Source: Microbacterium sp. M28 (lineage in GTDB: Bacteria > Actinomycetota > Actinomycetes > Actinomycetales > Microbacteriaceae). Taken from it: 64,000 nt of DNA. Location: contig NZ_CP107546.1 of the NCBI RefSeq assembly GCF_025836995.1, positions 2,108,001 to 2,172,000 on the forward strand, in the 5' to 3' direction. A model generated the notes under the pieces. That model was not told the DNA's origin and did no database searches. It worked only from the letters and a program-made list of their open reading frames with translations. Positions 53,391 to 62,524 of this stretch are shown here, in pieces. The translations under genes were made by a program, and so were the position numbers. How positions within the stretch are numbered: the stretch's first letter is position 1; each line of letters starts with the position of its first letter.

Positions 53391-55042
53391 TCCAGGCCCT
53401 CCACCTCGCTGTTGGAGCCGGCGAGCTCGACGAACCGCGACTCGAGGGTCTGACCGGCGCGCACCTCGTCGACGGTCCCCTCGGCGAGGACCTCTCCGGC
53501 GACGATGATCGCGACGCGGGAGCAGACCCGCTCGACGAGGTCCATGCCGTGGCTGGAGAGCACGACGGTGCCGCCGTGCGCGACATACGCGCGCAGGATG
53601 TCGAGAATGACGCCGGACGACACCGGATCAACGGACTCGAAGGGCTCGTCCAGCACGAGCACGCGCGGCGAGTGGATCATGGCTCCGGCGAGCATGATCT
53701 TCTTCGTCATGCCGGCGGAGTAGTCGGACACGACTCTGTTGAGCGCGCCCGTGAGATCGAACGCCCTGGCCAGATCCGCCGACCGCTTCTCGATGACGTG
53801 CGCATCGAGCCCACGCAGCAGTCCGTAGTAGTGCAGCAGCTGACGGCCCGTGAGCCGATCGAACGTGCGCAGGCGGTCGGGCAGCACGCCCATCACGCGC
53901 TTGGCCGCGAGCGGGTCCGCCTTCTGATCGATCCCCGCGACATGCACCGTGCCGCCATCGCCGCGCAGCAGGCCCGTGATGATCGACAGCGTGGTCGTCT
54001 TCCCCGCGCCGTTGGGACCGACGATGCCGTAGAACGACCCGGCCGGAACGGTCAGATCGATGCCGTTGACGGCGCGCTGGTCTCCGAAGTCCTTGATCAG
54101 GCCTCGCACCCGCAGAGCCTCTTCGTTCGTCGGCTCCTCCAGGTCGGCGAACGTCTCGTCCGCGGCTTCGGCCGCGAGGACGGGCTCGGCCTCTGCATCC
54201 GTCTCAGCAGGCTCGCCTTCGACGACCTCTTCGACGTCCGCTTCCTCGACGGTCGCGAACGGCTCAGCCGCGACGACCGATTCGAGCAGCGCAGGTGTGA
54301 TCGAGACGGGCTCTTCGGTGGTCGCGGTCTCGGGCTGGGCCTCATCGACGATGCGCTGCGATGCGTCGTCCGATCCGACCACGGACGGTTCCGCCTCCCC
54401 AGTCCGCGGTTCCGCCACCGGTGCCGCGTCCGATTCCACGACGGGCTGCCCCACGGGGTCAGCGGTGACAACCGAGTCGTCCTGCTGCTCGGTCGCCGTG
54501 GTCGACGCGGCCGGCGGCGCCACCGTTTCGATGACGGGGGCAGCGGATTCTGCCGCCACGGCACGCGCCGCGGCGGCCCGCGGCTTCCGCGGCGTGGAGG
54601 CCCGTTTCGCTGCTGGAGCCTTGGTGCGCGGGCGTGCCGCCGTCGTCGCGGCGGCCGGTTCGATGTCCGAATCGGCCGTGGCCGTCTGACCACTGTCGGC
54701 CGCTTCCTGCGCCGCGGCCTTCGCCGCCGCCGCCTTCGCTGCTGCGGTCTTGGCAGCCGCGGTTTTCGCAGCTGCGCTGCGCGCGGCCGTCGTCTTCGCC
54801 GCAGCCTTCGCGGCGTTCGCCTTCGCCGCCGCGGCCTTCGCCGCCGCCGTCTTGGCGGCCGATGCGGACGTCGAGGGTTTCACGGGCGCAGCCTTGGTCG
54901 TCGCTTCCGACTTCGCGGTACGCGCCTTCACGGCGGCGGTCCTGCCCGCGGCATCCGGGGCGCTCTTGCGGGCCGGGCGCGCCTTCTTGGCCTGAGCCGC
55001 GGCAGTCGCCTCGTCCAGCTGGTCGTCAGGGGAAGGAGTCAC
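53366..55042 (-). CDS. ABC transporter ATP-binding protein with long Lys/Ala-rich N-terminus
   Basis: A 558-residue protein. Residues 1-125 are a histone H1-like Lys/Ala repeat (KTAAAKAAAAKANAAKAAAK-type), 125-300 are acidic and Pro/Val/Glu-rich, and only from about 305 does the ABC domain begin: GIVGPNGAGKTT, LLRGDGGTVHVAG, VSDYSAGMTKKIMLAGAMIHSPRVLVLDEPFESVDPVSSG and SSHGMDLVERVCSRVAII. It pairs with the permease gene. Start is GTG 55042. The tail's function is unknown; DNA binding or anchoring are possible. Confidence 0.88.
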   Translation of the reverse strand: MTPSPDDQLDEATAAAQAKKARPARKSAPDAAGRTAAVKARTAKSEATTKAAPVKPSTSASAAKTAAAKAAAAKANAAKAAAKTTAARSAAAKTAAAKTAAAKAAAAKAAAQEAADSGQTATADSDIEPAAATTAARPRTKAPAAKRASTPRKPRAAAARAVAAESAAPVIETVAPPAASTTATEQQDDSVVTADPVGQPVVESDAAPVAEPRTGEAEPSVVGSDDASQRIVDEAQPETATTEEPVSITPALLESVVAAEPFATVEEADVEEVVEGEPAETDAEAEPVLAAEAADETFADLEEPTNEEALRVRGLIKDFGDQRAVNGIDLTVPAGSFYGIVGPNGAGKTTTLSIITGLLRGDGGTVHVAGIDQKADPLAAKRVMGVLPDRLRTFDRLTGRQLLHYYGLLRGLDAHVIEKRSADLARAFDLTGALNRVVSDYSAGMTKKIMLAGAMIHSPRVLVLDEPFESVDPVSSGVILDILRAYVAHGGTVVLSSHGMDLVERVCSRVAIIVAGEVLAEGTVDEVRAGQTLESRFVELAGSNSEVEGLEWLHTFSD

Positions 55043-55273
55043 TGTATTACGGTATCAACGGGGACCGACTTTGCCCGGTTCCCGTGCAACATTCGGACGG
55101 ATCCGCGCGACAGCTGAGACAACCTGAGAACTGGGTGTGCAGACGGTCACGAATTGGCAACGGCGTCCACCCGGACCAGGGGCTTTCCAGGTGCCATGGC
55201 TAGCATGAAGGCGGCACGAAGAGGTGTCTGGTCGGTGAACCGGCCGTGAACACAGATTCTTTTAGGAGCTTTC
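55043..55273. promoter_or_regulatory. Divergent intergenic region
   Basis: This 231-base gap holds the upstream regions of the ABC ATPase gene (leftward) and the nucleotidyltransferase gene (rightward). A TAGGAG ribosome site lies at 55263-55268 for the latter. I see no further gene or clear operator. Confidence 0.4.
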
Positions 55274-55966
55274 GTGACTCTTCAGACCGTTATCCTCGCA
55301 GCCGGCATGGGCTCGCGCCTCGGGCGTGCACTGCCCAAGCCCCTCACCGAGCTGAGCGACGGCCGCACGATCATGCAGCAGCAGCACGAGAACATCCGTG
55401 CCGCGTTCGGCAGGGACGCCCGCATCACGACCGTCGTCGGCTACCGCGCCGAGACGATCATCGAGGCGTTCCCGCACGTGAACTACGTGCACAACGAGCG
55501 CTACGACGAGACCAACACGTCCAAGAGCCTGCTGCGAGCGCTCGGCGCGACCGGCAAGAGCGGCGTGCTCTGGATGAACGGCGACGTCGTCTTCGACCCG
55601 ATGATCCTCGGCCGCGCACTCGAGTACATCGAGCGCGACCAGTCGTTCGTCACCGTCAACACCTCCAAGGTGAGCGACGAAGAGGTGAAGTACACGGTCA
55701 CGGCCGAGGGCTTCATCAAGGAGCTCTCGAAGACCGTCAAGGGCGGTCTGGGCGAGGCCGTCGGCATCAACTACATCTCCTCCGCGCACAAGAAGGCGTT
55801 CATGCGCCAGCTGCAGCGCGTCGAGGACCAGGACTACTTCGAGCGCGGTCTCGAACTGGCGATCGCCGAAGACGGTCTCCTGCTCGAGACGATGGACGTC
55901 TCCGACCTGTATGCGGTCGAGGTCGACTTCGCCGAGGACCTGGAGCGCGCGAACCTCTACGTCTGA
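55274..55966 (+). CDS. Sugar/choline-phosphate nucleotidyltransferase-like protein
   Basis: A 230-residue GT-A fold protein. The N-terminus LQTVILAAGMGSRLGRALPKPLTEL is the NTP-binding motif with the GxGxR and PKPL signature; MNGDVVFDP carries the metal-binding Asp. These match NTP_transf (MobA/phosphocholine cytidylyltransferase-like) enzymes that activate sugars or alcohol phosphates. GTG 55274 has a TAGGAG site. The substrate is not predictable; a cell-envelope role is plausible. Confidence 0.85.
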   Translation: MTLQTVILAAGMGSRLGRALPKPLTELSDGRTIMQQQHENIRAAFGRDARITTVVGYRAETIIEAFPHVNYVHNERYDETNTSKSLLRALGATGKSGVLWMNGDVVFDPMILGRALEYIERDQSFVTVNTSKVSDEEVKYTVTAEGFIKELSKTVKGGLGEAVGINYISSAHKKAFMRQLQRVEDQDYFERGLELAIAEDGLLLETMDVSDLYAVEVDFAEDLERANLYV

Positions 55967-55984
55967 GCCGCGTCCTGACAGCGC

Positions 55985-56017
55985 GAAAGCCCGGTGCCCT
56001 CGAGGCGCCGGGCTTTC
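55985..56017 (+). terminator. Rho-independent terminator after nucleotidyltransferase
   Basis: GAAAGCCCGG and CCGGGCTTTC form a ten-base stem with a 13-base loop just after the stop codon. Confidence 0.75.
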
Positions 56018-56052
56018 GGCTTTCTCGCGGCATCCGTCCATAGGATCGGGTC

Positions 56053-57000
56053 ATGGCCGACAAGGTGCACAAGATCCACTCCCTTCCGGACGACGCCCCG
56101 TGGGACAAGGGCGTTCCGCCCGTCGGGTCGCCCGAGCATCCGCTCGCCATCCGCGGCGTCGACAGGGTGCTCGCGATCCAGCGCCCGCTGGTGCTCGCGC
56201 ACATCCGCAGCATCCGCCTGCGCCATCCGGACGCGACCCCGGACGAGATCGTGCGGATTCTGGAGCAGAGGTATCTCGCCGCGGTGACAGCCGGAGGCGC
56301 GACGGTCGGAGCGACCGCGGTCGTGCCCGGTATCGGCACCGGCGTCACGTTGGCGCTCTCCGGCGTGGAGACCCTGGGCTTCGTCGAATCGACGACGCTG
56401 TTCGCGCAGTCGGTCGCCGAGGTGCACGGCATTCCGGTGCAGAACCCTGACCGCGCGCGGGCGCTCGTCATGACGCTGATGATGGGCAAGGAGGGCGTCG
56501 AGCTGCTCTCGCAGCTCGCCGGCCAGGCGGCCGGGCGAGGAACGTCGCGACCGGCCTACTGGGGTGAGATGGTGACGAAGTCGCTCCCCCGCGCGGCCGT
56601 CGGCCCGATCGTCGACCGGCTGAAGAGCATGTTCCTGAAGCAGTTCGCCGCGGCGGGGAGTGCGTCGTTCCTCGGCAAGGCGCTGCCGTTCGGCATCGGC
56701 GCCGTCATCGGCGGCGCAGGCAACAACATCCTGGGCCGTCGCGTGCTGGTGACGTCGCGTCGCGCCTTCGGTCCGGCGCCGGCCACCCTGCCACCGGAGC
56801 TGGAGCCGGTGACCGGTGCAGAGCGCATCGAGACCCGGGTCGCGCGCGGCGCCCGGTACGCAGGCTCTGCGATCGCCGCTGCCGCCGGGACGACGGCGCG
56901 CGGCGTCGGCTGGGCCGGCAGACGGATGACCGAGATCGGACGCTCTCGGCACCGCTCGGATGCCGAGACGCCGGCGATCGAGGAGGAGACCGACCGCTAA
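56053..57000 (+). CDS. Hypothetical protein with Gly-rich hydrophobic segments
   Basis: A 315-residue protein, not a family I recognise with certainty. Residues about 75-120 (AAVTAGGATVGATAVVPGIGTGVTLALSGVETLGF) and 195-230 (GKALPFGIGAVIGGAGNNILGRRV) are glycine-rich and amphipathic, like membrane-inserting segments of EcsC/DUF697-type proteins. The tail is basic. ATG 56053. Confidence 0.65.
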   Translation: MADKVHKIHSLPDDAPWDKGVPPVGSPEHPLAIRGVDRVLAIQRPLVLAHIRSIRLRHPDATPDEIVRILEQRYLAAVTAGGATVGATAVVPGIGTGVTLALSGVETLGFVESTTLFAQSVAEVHGIPVQNPDRARALVMTLMMGKEGVELLSQLAGQAAGRGTSRPAYWGEMVTKSLPRAAVGPIVDRLKSMFLKQFAAAGSASFLGKALPFGIGAVIGGAGNNILGRRVLVTSRRAFGPAPATLPPELEPVTGAERIETRVARGARYAGSAIAAAAGTTARGVGWAGRRMTEIGRSRHRSDAETPAIEEETDR

Positions 57001-57644
57001 GGGGCTGCCGACTCCGGCCAGGCTGCCCACCCATCCGGATGCTTCCGGAGCACCCGCCTGGCCTGCGCCAGGCGATCGGGCGGCAGATCCTGCGCGCGCG
57101 AGCGTCCCGACGACGCGCCGTCGGGGTGACGGAACGCATACTCCGCCCAGGGGCCCCGTCCTCGTTCGATGCTCTCCCGGTACTGACCAGCGACAACAGC
57201 CAACACCTGACGTTCGAGCTCGTCCGCTTCGGCCGTCCAGGTGGCATCGCAGGCGTCGCAACCGCACACCGGGTAGGGGAAGTCGTGAAGCAGCCCGGCA
57301 TGCACGTACCGGCCGGGGTACGACGTGAAGACGAACGTCAGCGTGGCGCAGGCAGGATCCTTGGGACGGATCCTGACGGCTTTGACGACCTCGAAGTAGC
57401 CAGGACGCAGCAGATCGGATGCCGCCGAGGAATCCTCGTCCGTCTCGACGTCGTACACCGTTCGGAGGTGCGTGAGGAGCGCTTCGGCGACGCGGTGAAT
57501 GGGCGCGAACCGCTCGGGATGCGTGTCGACCGAGTACGTGTCCTCCGGTGGCGACCCTGGCCACCGATTCCCGTACTCGATCACCGTCCCATCGGCGTCA
57601 CGGAAGACGGGATCGTCGATCGGCGGGCGGAGGTAGGTGCTCAC
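56997..57644 (-). CDS. DUF6226-like protein
   Basis: A 215-residue soluble protein. It begins STYLRPPIDDPVFRDADGTVIEYGNRWPGSPPEDTYS, then HRVAEALLTHLRTVYDVE, and has a C-x-C-x2-C cluster in VCGCDACD. The tail is Arg-rich. The best start is the GTG at 57644 (a GTG at 57662 would add six residues). I associate it with the DUF6226 family in Microbacteriaceae, with moderate certainty. Confidence 0.6.
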   Translation of the reverse strand: MSTYLRPPIDDPVFRDADGTVIEYGNRWPGSPPEDTYSVDTHPERFAPIHRVAEALLTHLRTVYDVETDEDSSAASDLLRPGYFEVVKAVRIRPKDPACATLTFVFTSYPGRYVHAGLLHDFPYPVCGCDACDATWTAEADELERQVLAVVAGQYRESIERGRGPWAEYAFRHPDGASSGRSRAQDLPPDRLAQARRVLRKHPDGWAAWPESAAP

Positions 57645-57764
57645 GCACTCAGTGTCCCCCACTCACCCTGCACGATCGGATCGACTCGGAGAGTTGTGCA
57701 CAGAAGAGGACGCGCGGTCATGTGCCCCGGCTTCGGCGTCGGATGCCGTTCCTACCGTCGAGGC

Positions 57765-58070
57765 ATGTTGCGACCGATCGAACCAGCCGAGCTGCCTCCT
57801 CCCCTCGCCTATCGCGTGCCGTGGGCGATCGACAGAGCTGACCCAGCGCATCCGGGCGTGACGAACGAGGGCCGTGACCCGGCCGATTTCGTGCGTGTCT
57901 TCCACGCGGACGTCGACGGCGAGGAGCGCACGCAGCTCTGGGGGCAGGTGCTCCCCGGCGAGCGGGTGGAATTGTGCCTGTGCACGGCGGATCTCGACGA
58001 GGTCGTGGTGACGGTGGCATGGTTCCGTCAGCAGGACGGGCTGGAATACGTCTGGCGGTTCGTCGTGTGA
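57765..58070 (+). CDS. Hypothetical protein
   Basis: A 101-residue protein: MLRPIEPAELPPPLAYRVPW to WFRQQDGLEYVWRFVV, not recognised. Its alternating hydrophobic pattern (RVELCLCTADLDEVVVTVAWF) suggests a small beta-rich fold. The start ATG 57765 is chosen because the frame upstream is antisense to the DUF6226-like gene. Confidence 0.55.
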   Translation: MLRPIEPAELPPPLAYRVPWAIDRADPAHPGVTNEGRDPADFVRVFHADVDGEERTQLWGQVLPGERVELCLCTADLDEVVVTVAWFRQQDGLEYVWRFVV

Positions 58071-58186
58071 GCTCGCAGCCGAGGTGAGGCCGTTCACGAG
58101 ACACTCACCGAACCGCCAAAGGATCCGCCGACCCGTTGTGCGAGGCATCCAACGTCGCGCCGTCCGGCGCTACTAGGGTGGAATCC

Positions 58187-59776
58187 GTGACGGACACCCC
58201 TGACCTCTCCACGACCGCCGGCAAGATCGCCGACCTCCGAGCTCGATACACCGAAGCCGTGGTCGACGCCGAGACGAAGGCGAAGGAGAAGCAGCATGCC
58301 AAGGGCAAGATGACCGCCCGCGAGCGCATCGAGCTGCTCGTCGATCCCGGCAGCTTCGTCGAGTTCGACGAGTACGTCCGCCACCGCACCACCGCCTTCG
58401 GCATGGACCGCAACCGGCCCTACGGCGACTCGGTCGTCACGGGCATCGGCACCATCCACGGCCGCACCGTCGCGGTGTACTCGCAGGACTTCACCACGTT
58501 CGGCGGCTCGCTGGGCGAGGTCTCCGGCGACAAGATCATCAAGATCATGGAGTTCGCCCTCGCCGGGGGCATGCCGATCATCGGCATCCTCGACTCCGGC
58601 GGAGCGCGCATCCAGGAGGGCGTGTTGGCGCTCAGCAAGTACGGCGAGATCTTCCGCCTGAACACGCGTTCCTCCGGCGTCATCCCGCAGATCTCCATCA
58701 TCATGGGCCCGGCGGCCGGCGGCGCCGTCTACGGCCCCGCCCTCACCGACTTCGTCATCATGGTCGACAAGACCAGCCAGATGTTCGTCACCGGCCCCGA
58801 CGTCATCAAGACCGTCACCGGCGAGGACGTCGGCATGGAGGAGCTCGGCGGCGCGCTCACGCACAACACGCGCTCCGGCGTCGCGCACTACCTCGCCCAG
58901 GACGAGGACGACGCGATCGACTACGCGCGCACGCTGCTCGGGTTCCTCCCCGACAACAACATGGCCGAGATCCCCGGTTACGAGAGCGGCTTCGAGTGGG
59001 AGACCACGGATGCCGACCGCAGCCTGAACACGATCATCCCGGACTCGCCGAACCAGCCCTACGACATCCACACGGTGATCGAGCACATCGTGGATGCCGG
59101 CGACTTCATCGAGGTCCAGCCGCTGTTCGCGCCGAACATCGTGATCGGTTTCGGTCGCGTCGAGGGCCGGTCGGTCGGCATCATCGCGAACCAGCCCTCC
59201 CAGATGGCGGGAACCCTCAACATCGAGGCCGGCGAGAAGGCCAGCCGCTTCGTGCGGTTCTGCGACGCGTTCTCGATCCCGATCGTCACGCTCGTCGACG
59301 TTCCCGGGTACCTCCCCGGCACCGACCAGGAGTGGACCGGCGTGATCCGCCGTGGCGCGAAGCTCATCTACGCCTACGCCGAGGCCACCGTCCCGCTCGT
59401 CACCGTCATCCTCCGCAAGGCCTACGGCGGCGCGTACATCGTGATGGGTTCCAAGCAGCTCGGCGCCGACGTCAACCTGGCGTGGCCCACCGCGGAGATC
59501 GCCGTCATGGGCGGCCAGGGCGCCGTCAACATCCTGTACCGCGGCGAGATCAAGAAGGCCGAGGAGAACGGCGAAGACGTCGCCGCCGTCCGGACCCGCC
59601 TCGCCAACGAGTACACCTACAGCGTGACGAGCCCGTTCCTCGCGGCCGAGCGCGGTGAGATCGACGGCATCATCGAGCCGGCCAACACCCGCGTCTCCAT
59701 CGCGAAGTCGCTTCGCGCTCTTCGCGGCAAGCGCGCCGAGCTCCCGCCGAAGAAGCACGGGAACATCCCGCTGTGA
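58187..59776 (+). CDS. Acyl-CoA carboxylase, carboxyltransferase beta subunit
   Basis: Transfers CO2 from biotin to propionyl- or acetyl-CoA, making methylmalonyl-/malonyl-CoA. The 529-residue protein has [106 protein letters not shown], and the C-half [11 protein letters not shown] with [21 protein letters not shown] 58187 with an AGGGTGGA site gives the usual length. The epsilon subunit gene follows with a GTGA overlap; the biotin-bearing alpha subunit is elsewhere. Confidence 0.95.
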   Translation: MTDTPDLSTTAGKIADLRARYTEAVVDAETKAKEKQHAKGKMTARERIELLVDPGSFVEFDEYVRHRTTAFGMDRNRPYGDSVVTGIGTIHGRTVAVYSQDFTTFGGSLGEVSGDKIIKIMEFALAGGMPIIGILDSGGARIQEGVLALSKYGEIFRLNTRSSGVIPQISIIMGPAAGGAVYGPALTDFVIMVDKTSQMFVTGPDVIKTVTGEDVGMEELGGALTHNTRSGVAHYLAQDEDDAIDYARTLLGFLPDNNMAEIPGYESGFEWETTDADRSLNTIIPDSPNQPYDIHTVIEHIVDAGDFIEVQPLFAPNIVIGFGRVEGRSVGIIANQPSQMAGTLNIEAGEKASRFVRFCDAFSIPIVTLVDVPGYLPGTDQEWTGVIRRGAKLIYAYAEATVPLVTVILRKAYGGAYIVMGSKQLGADVNLAWPTAEIAVMGGQGAVNILYRGEIKKAEENGEDVAAVRTRLANEYTYSVTSPFLAAERGEIDGIIEPANTRVSIAKSLRALRGKRAELPPKKHGNIPL

Positions 59777-59991
59777 GCACGGAAGACCAGACCCCGGCGA
59801 TGGACATCGTCCGCGGGCATCCCACCGAAGAAGAGCTCGCCGCGCTCGTCGCCGTCCTCGGCGACGCCTACATGCGCGAAGCCGAGGATGCCGTCGCCGA
59901 GGAACCGCACGTCTCGGCGTGGCAGCGCACGCAGCGGCCGATGCGCAGACCACTGCGTCGCGACATCCCCTGGGGCCGCTTCGCGGGCTGA
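59773..59991 (+). CDS. Acyl-CoA carboxylase epsilon subunit
   Basis: A 72-residue actinobacterial subunit (AccE-like) that stabilises or stimulates acyl-CoA carboxylase. [22 protein letters not shown] and [14 protein letters not shown] with the C-terminal [10 protein letters not shown] fit the family. Its start overlaps the beta-subunit stop, so the two are coupled. Confidence 0.88.
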   Translation: MSTEDQTPAMDIVRGHPTEEELAALVAVLGDAYMREAEDAVAEEPHVSAWQRTQRPMRRPLRRDIPWGRFAG

Positions 59992-60031
59992 GGGCTGTTC
60001 GGCCTCGAGCGCGTTTCTCGACGGCACTGGC

Positions 60032-61276
60032 TCAGGATGCCCCGCCCTCGAGCAGCAGGGACGACGCACGCGGGGACAGCACATCCGCCAGGATCACGCA
60101 GCCGGCGCCGATGGCCCCCACGTCATCCCCCACGACCGACCCCGCGACCGGAAGCGCCCGTACCTCTCTGGTCGCGCTCTGACGATCCAGTAGATCAGGC
60201 AGCTCCCGCAGATACACCGGTGCCAGCCGACCCCAGAACGGGCCGCCGAGCACGACCCGGTCGACGTCGAGCATGTTCGTCAGCGCCGAGATCAGTACGG
60301 ACAGGTGCTCCGCCGCTCGGGCGAGCACGGCGAGCGCTCCGGAATCTCCGCTCTCGGCCAAGCGGCAGAGCGCCGTGAGCCGTCCATCGACGGACTCGGC
60401 GTCATCGCCGGAGCGGCCGAGCTCGAGCACACCGGCGCGCTCGGCCTGCTCGACGATCGCCTGGGGCGTGCACACCACCTCCACGCAACCGCGCCGGCCG
60501 CATCCGCACTGCGGACCGTCCGTGTCGACGATGATGTGTCCGACCTCGCCGACGTTGCGCGACCGGCCCCGGATCACCTCGCCGTCCAGCACGAGCGCCG
60601 CGCCGACTCCGGTGCCGAGGTACACGAACAGCAGCGATGCATCGGGCGGGACGTCGCCTGTCCACACCTCCGCGAAGGCCGCAGCAGTGGTGTCCTTCTC
60701 CAGCGCCACCCGCAGTCCGGTCGCGTCGGCCAGCGCGTCGCGCAACGGCACCCGGTGCCATTCGTGCAGCTTCGGCGGATCGATCACGGTGCCGCGATCA
60801 GCGTCCAACGGCCCGGGGGCGGCGACCCCGACCCCGGCGATGGTCTGCCGATCGACGCCCGCACGCGACAGCAGCGCCTCGATCGCATCGGCCATCGAGT
60901 GGATCACATGCATCGGATCGGTCGCCGGCGTCCTCCGCACGCTCCGCGCGATCACCGCCCCGCTGAGATCCAGCAGGACGACGGTGGTCACCGCCGGATC
61001 CAGATGCACGCCGATGGACAGTCGGCTGCGCGGGATCAGTCGCAGCGTCGTGCGGGGCTTGCCCGGACCCTTGATCGTGCGACCGGCCTCTTCGATGAGT
61101 CCGTCGCCCAGCAGTCGGCGCGTGATGTTCGTGACCGTCTGCGCGGAGAGTCCGGTGGCATCGACCAGTTCGATCCTGCTGAGTCCTTCTCCGGAGCGGC
61201 GGATCGCCTCGAGGATGACGGACTGATTGAAGTCCCCCATCCTCGGCAGGTTGGTCCCGCGGCGCAGCACGCTCAT
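60032..61276 (-). CDS. ROK-family transcriptional regulator
   Basis: A 414-residue regulator. The N-terminal winged helix (NQSVILEAIRRSGEGLSRIELVDATGLSAQTVTNITRRLLGDGLI) is joined to an ROK sugar-kinase-like domain: GVGVAAPGPLDADRG, EKDTTAAAFAEVWTG, GTGVGAALVLDG, and the zinc cluster CGCGRRGCVEVVC. The kinase N-terminal DxGGT motif is absent (SIGVHLDPAVTTVVLLDLSG), as in regulators. ATG 61276; target and effector sugar unknown. Confidence 0.9.
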   Translation of the reverse strand: MSVLRRGTNLPRMGDFNQSVILEAIRRSGEGLSRIELVDATGLSAQTVTNITRRLLGDGLIEEAGRTIKGPGKPRTTLRLIPRSRLSIGVHLDPAVTTVVLLDLSGAVIARSVRRTPATDPMHVIHSMADAIEALLSRAGVDRQTIAGVGVAAPGPLDADRGTVIDPPKLHEWHRVPLRDALADATGLRVALEKDTTAAAFAEVWTGDVPPDASLLFVYLGTGVGAALVLDGEVIRGRSRNVGEVGHIIVDTDGPQCGCGRRGCVEVVCTPQAIVEQAERAGVLELGRSGDDAESVDGRLTALCRLAESGDSGALAVLARAAEHLSVLISALTNMLDVDRVVLGGPFWGRLAPVYLRELPDLLDRQSATREVRALPVAGSVVGDDVGAIGAGCVILADVLSPRASSLLLEGGAS

Positions 61277-61477
61277 CGCTCCATCATCACGCATCCGACG
61301 TGGATTCCTTGATCGGGTCGAAGCCAAATCCTGTCCCCCAAACGACCTACAGACAGATACGGATCGACGCGTCAGACTGTTACCGACGCTACGCGTTCGG
61401 TTGGTCTCTCTGCCCCAGGGTAGGCAGACGGTGACCGGCCTACAGCGGACAGTTTTCGGGTAACTGTGCCGCGCCTG

Positions 61478-61508
61478 GCGAGGGGCGGGCGTATTCGCCG
61501 CCCCTCGC
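61478..61508 (-). terminator. Terminator of the sensor-kinase operon
   Basis: GCGAGGGGCGG and CCGCCCCTCGC form an 11-base stem with a nine-base loop, 17 bases after the stop of the membrane protein gene on the minus strand. The wider gap (61277-61525) otherwise holds only the ROK gene's upstream region. Confidence 0.75.
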
Positions 61509-61525
61509 CCTTCTCCCCTGACGCG

Positions 61526-62524
61526 TCAGGAGCGCGAGATCTCGTGCCAGAGCGTCACGGAATCCTCATCGGAGGATCCGCCACCGGCGGCACGCCCCAC
61601 GACGGTCACCGCGACCTGCGGATCGTGCGCGGCACGGATGATCACCCGCCCCTCGGCGACGCCGGTGAGGACCGCCGCGAGCTCGTCGCGGATCTCGCCG
61701 CGGCGGCTCTCATCGACGCCGTCCAGGCCGCCCTCGTCGAACACCGTCACCGCGACGCCGCGCCGTCGGGCGTCTTCGATGGCCGTCCGCACCGCGTCGT
61801 TGAGCAGGCTCGCGCCGCGCAGTTCGTCGCGCAGCCGCCCCTCCGCGAGTCGGGCGCCGAGCCGCTCCTCGTCCGTGAGCATGCCGTGCGCCGCGACCGT
61901 GCGCGAGAGAACGGGGCCGGCGACAGCGAGAGCGTACTGCGTCCGCAGTCGTCTCTCGCGCTGACGCACCTGCTGCGTGGCGTGCCACGCCGACACGGCG
62001 CGCTGGATGCCGGCGAGACGTTCGGTGTCCGCGATCGCCCGGTCCCAGAACAGCACGAGCAGCTGTGCGACCACGACCCACATGATCGAGCCGACGAGAC
62101 CGAGTTCGAGCGCGACGAGCACGCCGAGGAACGAGGACGCGGCGATCGTGAGCTCGCCGAGGACGATCCACCCGATCACGAACCTGCGCCGCACGATGCA
62201 CACGACCGCGAGCAGACCCAGTGCACCGATGTAGGTGGTCGCGAACGGCGCCGCGCGGTCCTGCGGCTCGAGCGCGAAGCTGACCATCCCGGGGATCGCG
62301 TACGCCGCGATCATCGCGAGGATGCCGACCCACAACGGCATCCTGACGTGGTGCGCGGCATCGGCGAGGACGGCGATCGCCACCACGCCGAGGTACAGCG
62401 CGATCGCGAGCAGCATGAGCAGCGGCTGTGCCGGTGCCTGTATCCACCACAGGCCTCTGGCGACGAAGTACACGGCGAACCCGAGGACGAGCGCCGTGGC
62501 CACGGTGCGGACGGTGAGCTTCAT
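61526..62524 (-). CDS. Membrane protein with degenerate histidine-kinase-like C-terminus
   Basis: A 332-residue protein with five or six membrane spans (about 8-180) and a cytoplasmic C-terminal half. That half has a helical stretch (ERLGARLAEGRLRDELRGASLLNDAVRTAIEDARRRGVAVTVFDEGG) recalling GHKL ATPases but lacks the DxGxG glycine box. Its start overlaps the kinase stop (ATGA), so it is made with the kinase. It may be a non-catalytic partner or accessory sensor. Confidence 0.7.
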   Translation of the reverse strand: MKLTVRTVATALVLGFAVYFVARGLWWIQAPAQPLLMLLAIALYLGVVAIAVLADAAHHVRMPLWVGILAMIAAYAIPGMVSFALEPQDRAAPFATTYIGALGLLAVVCIVRRRFVIGWIVLGELTIAASSFLGVLVALELGLVGSIMWVVVAQLLVLFWDRAIADTERLAGIQRAVSAWHATQQVRQRERRLRTQYALAVAGPVLSRTVAAHGMLTDEERLGARLAEGRLRDELRGASLLNDAVRTAIEDARRRGVAVTVFDEGGLDGVDESRRGEIRDELAAVLTGVAEGRVIIRAAHDPQVAVTVVGRAAGGGSSDEDSVTLWHEISRS

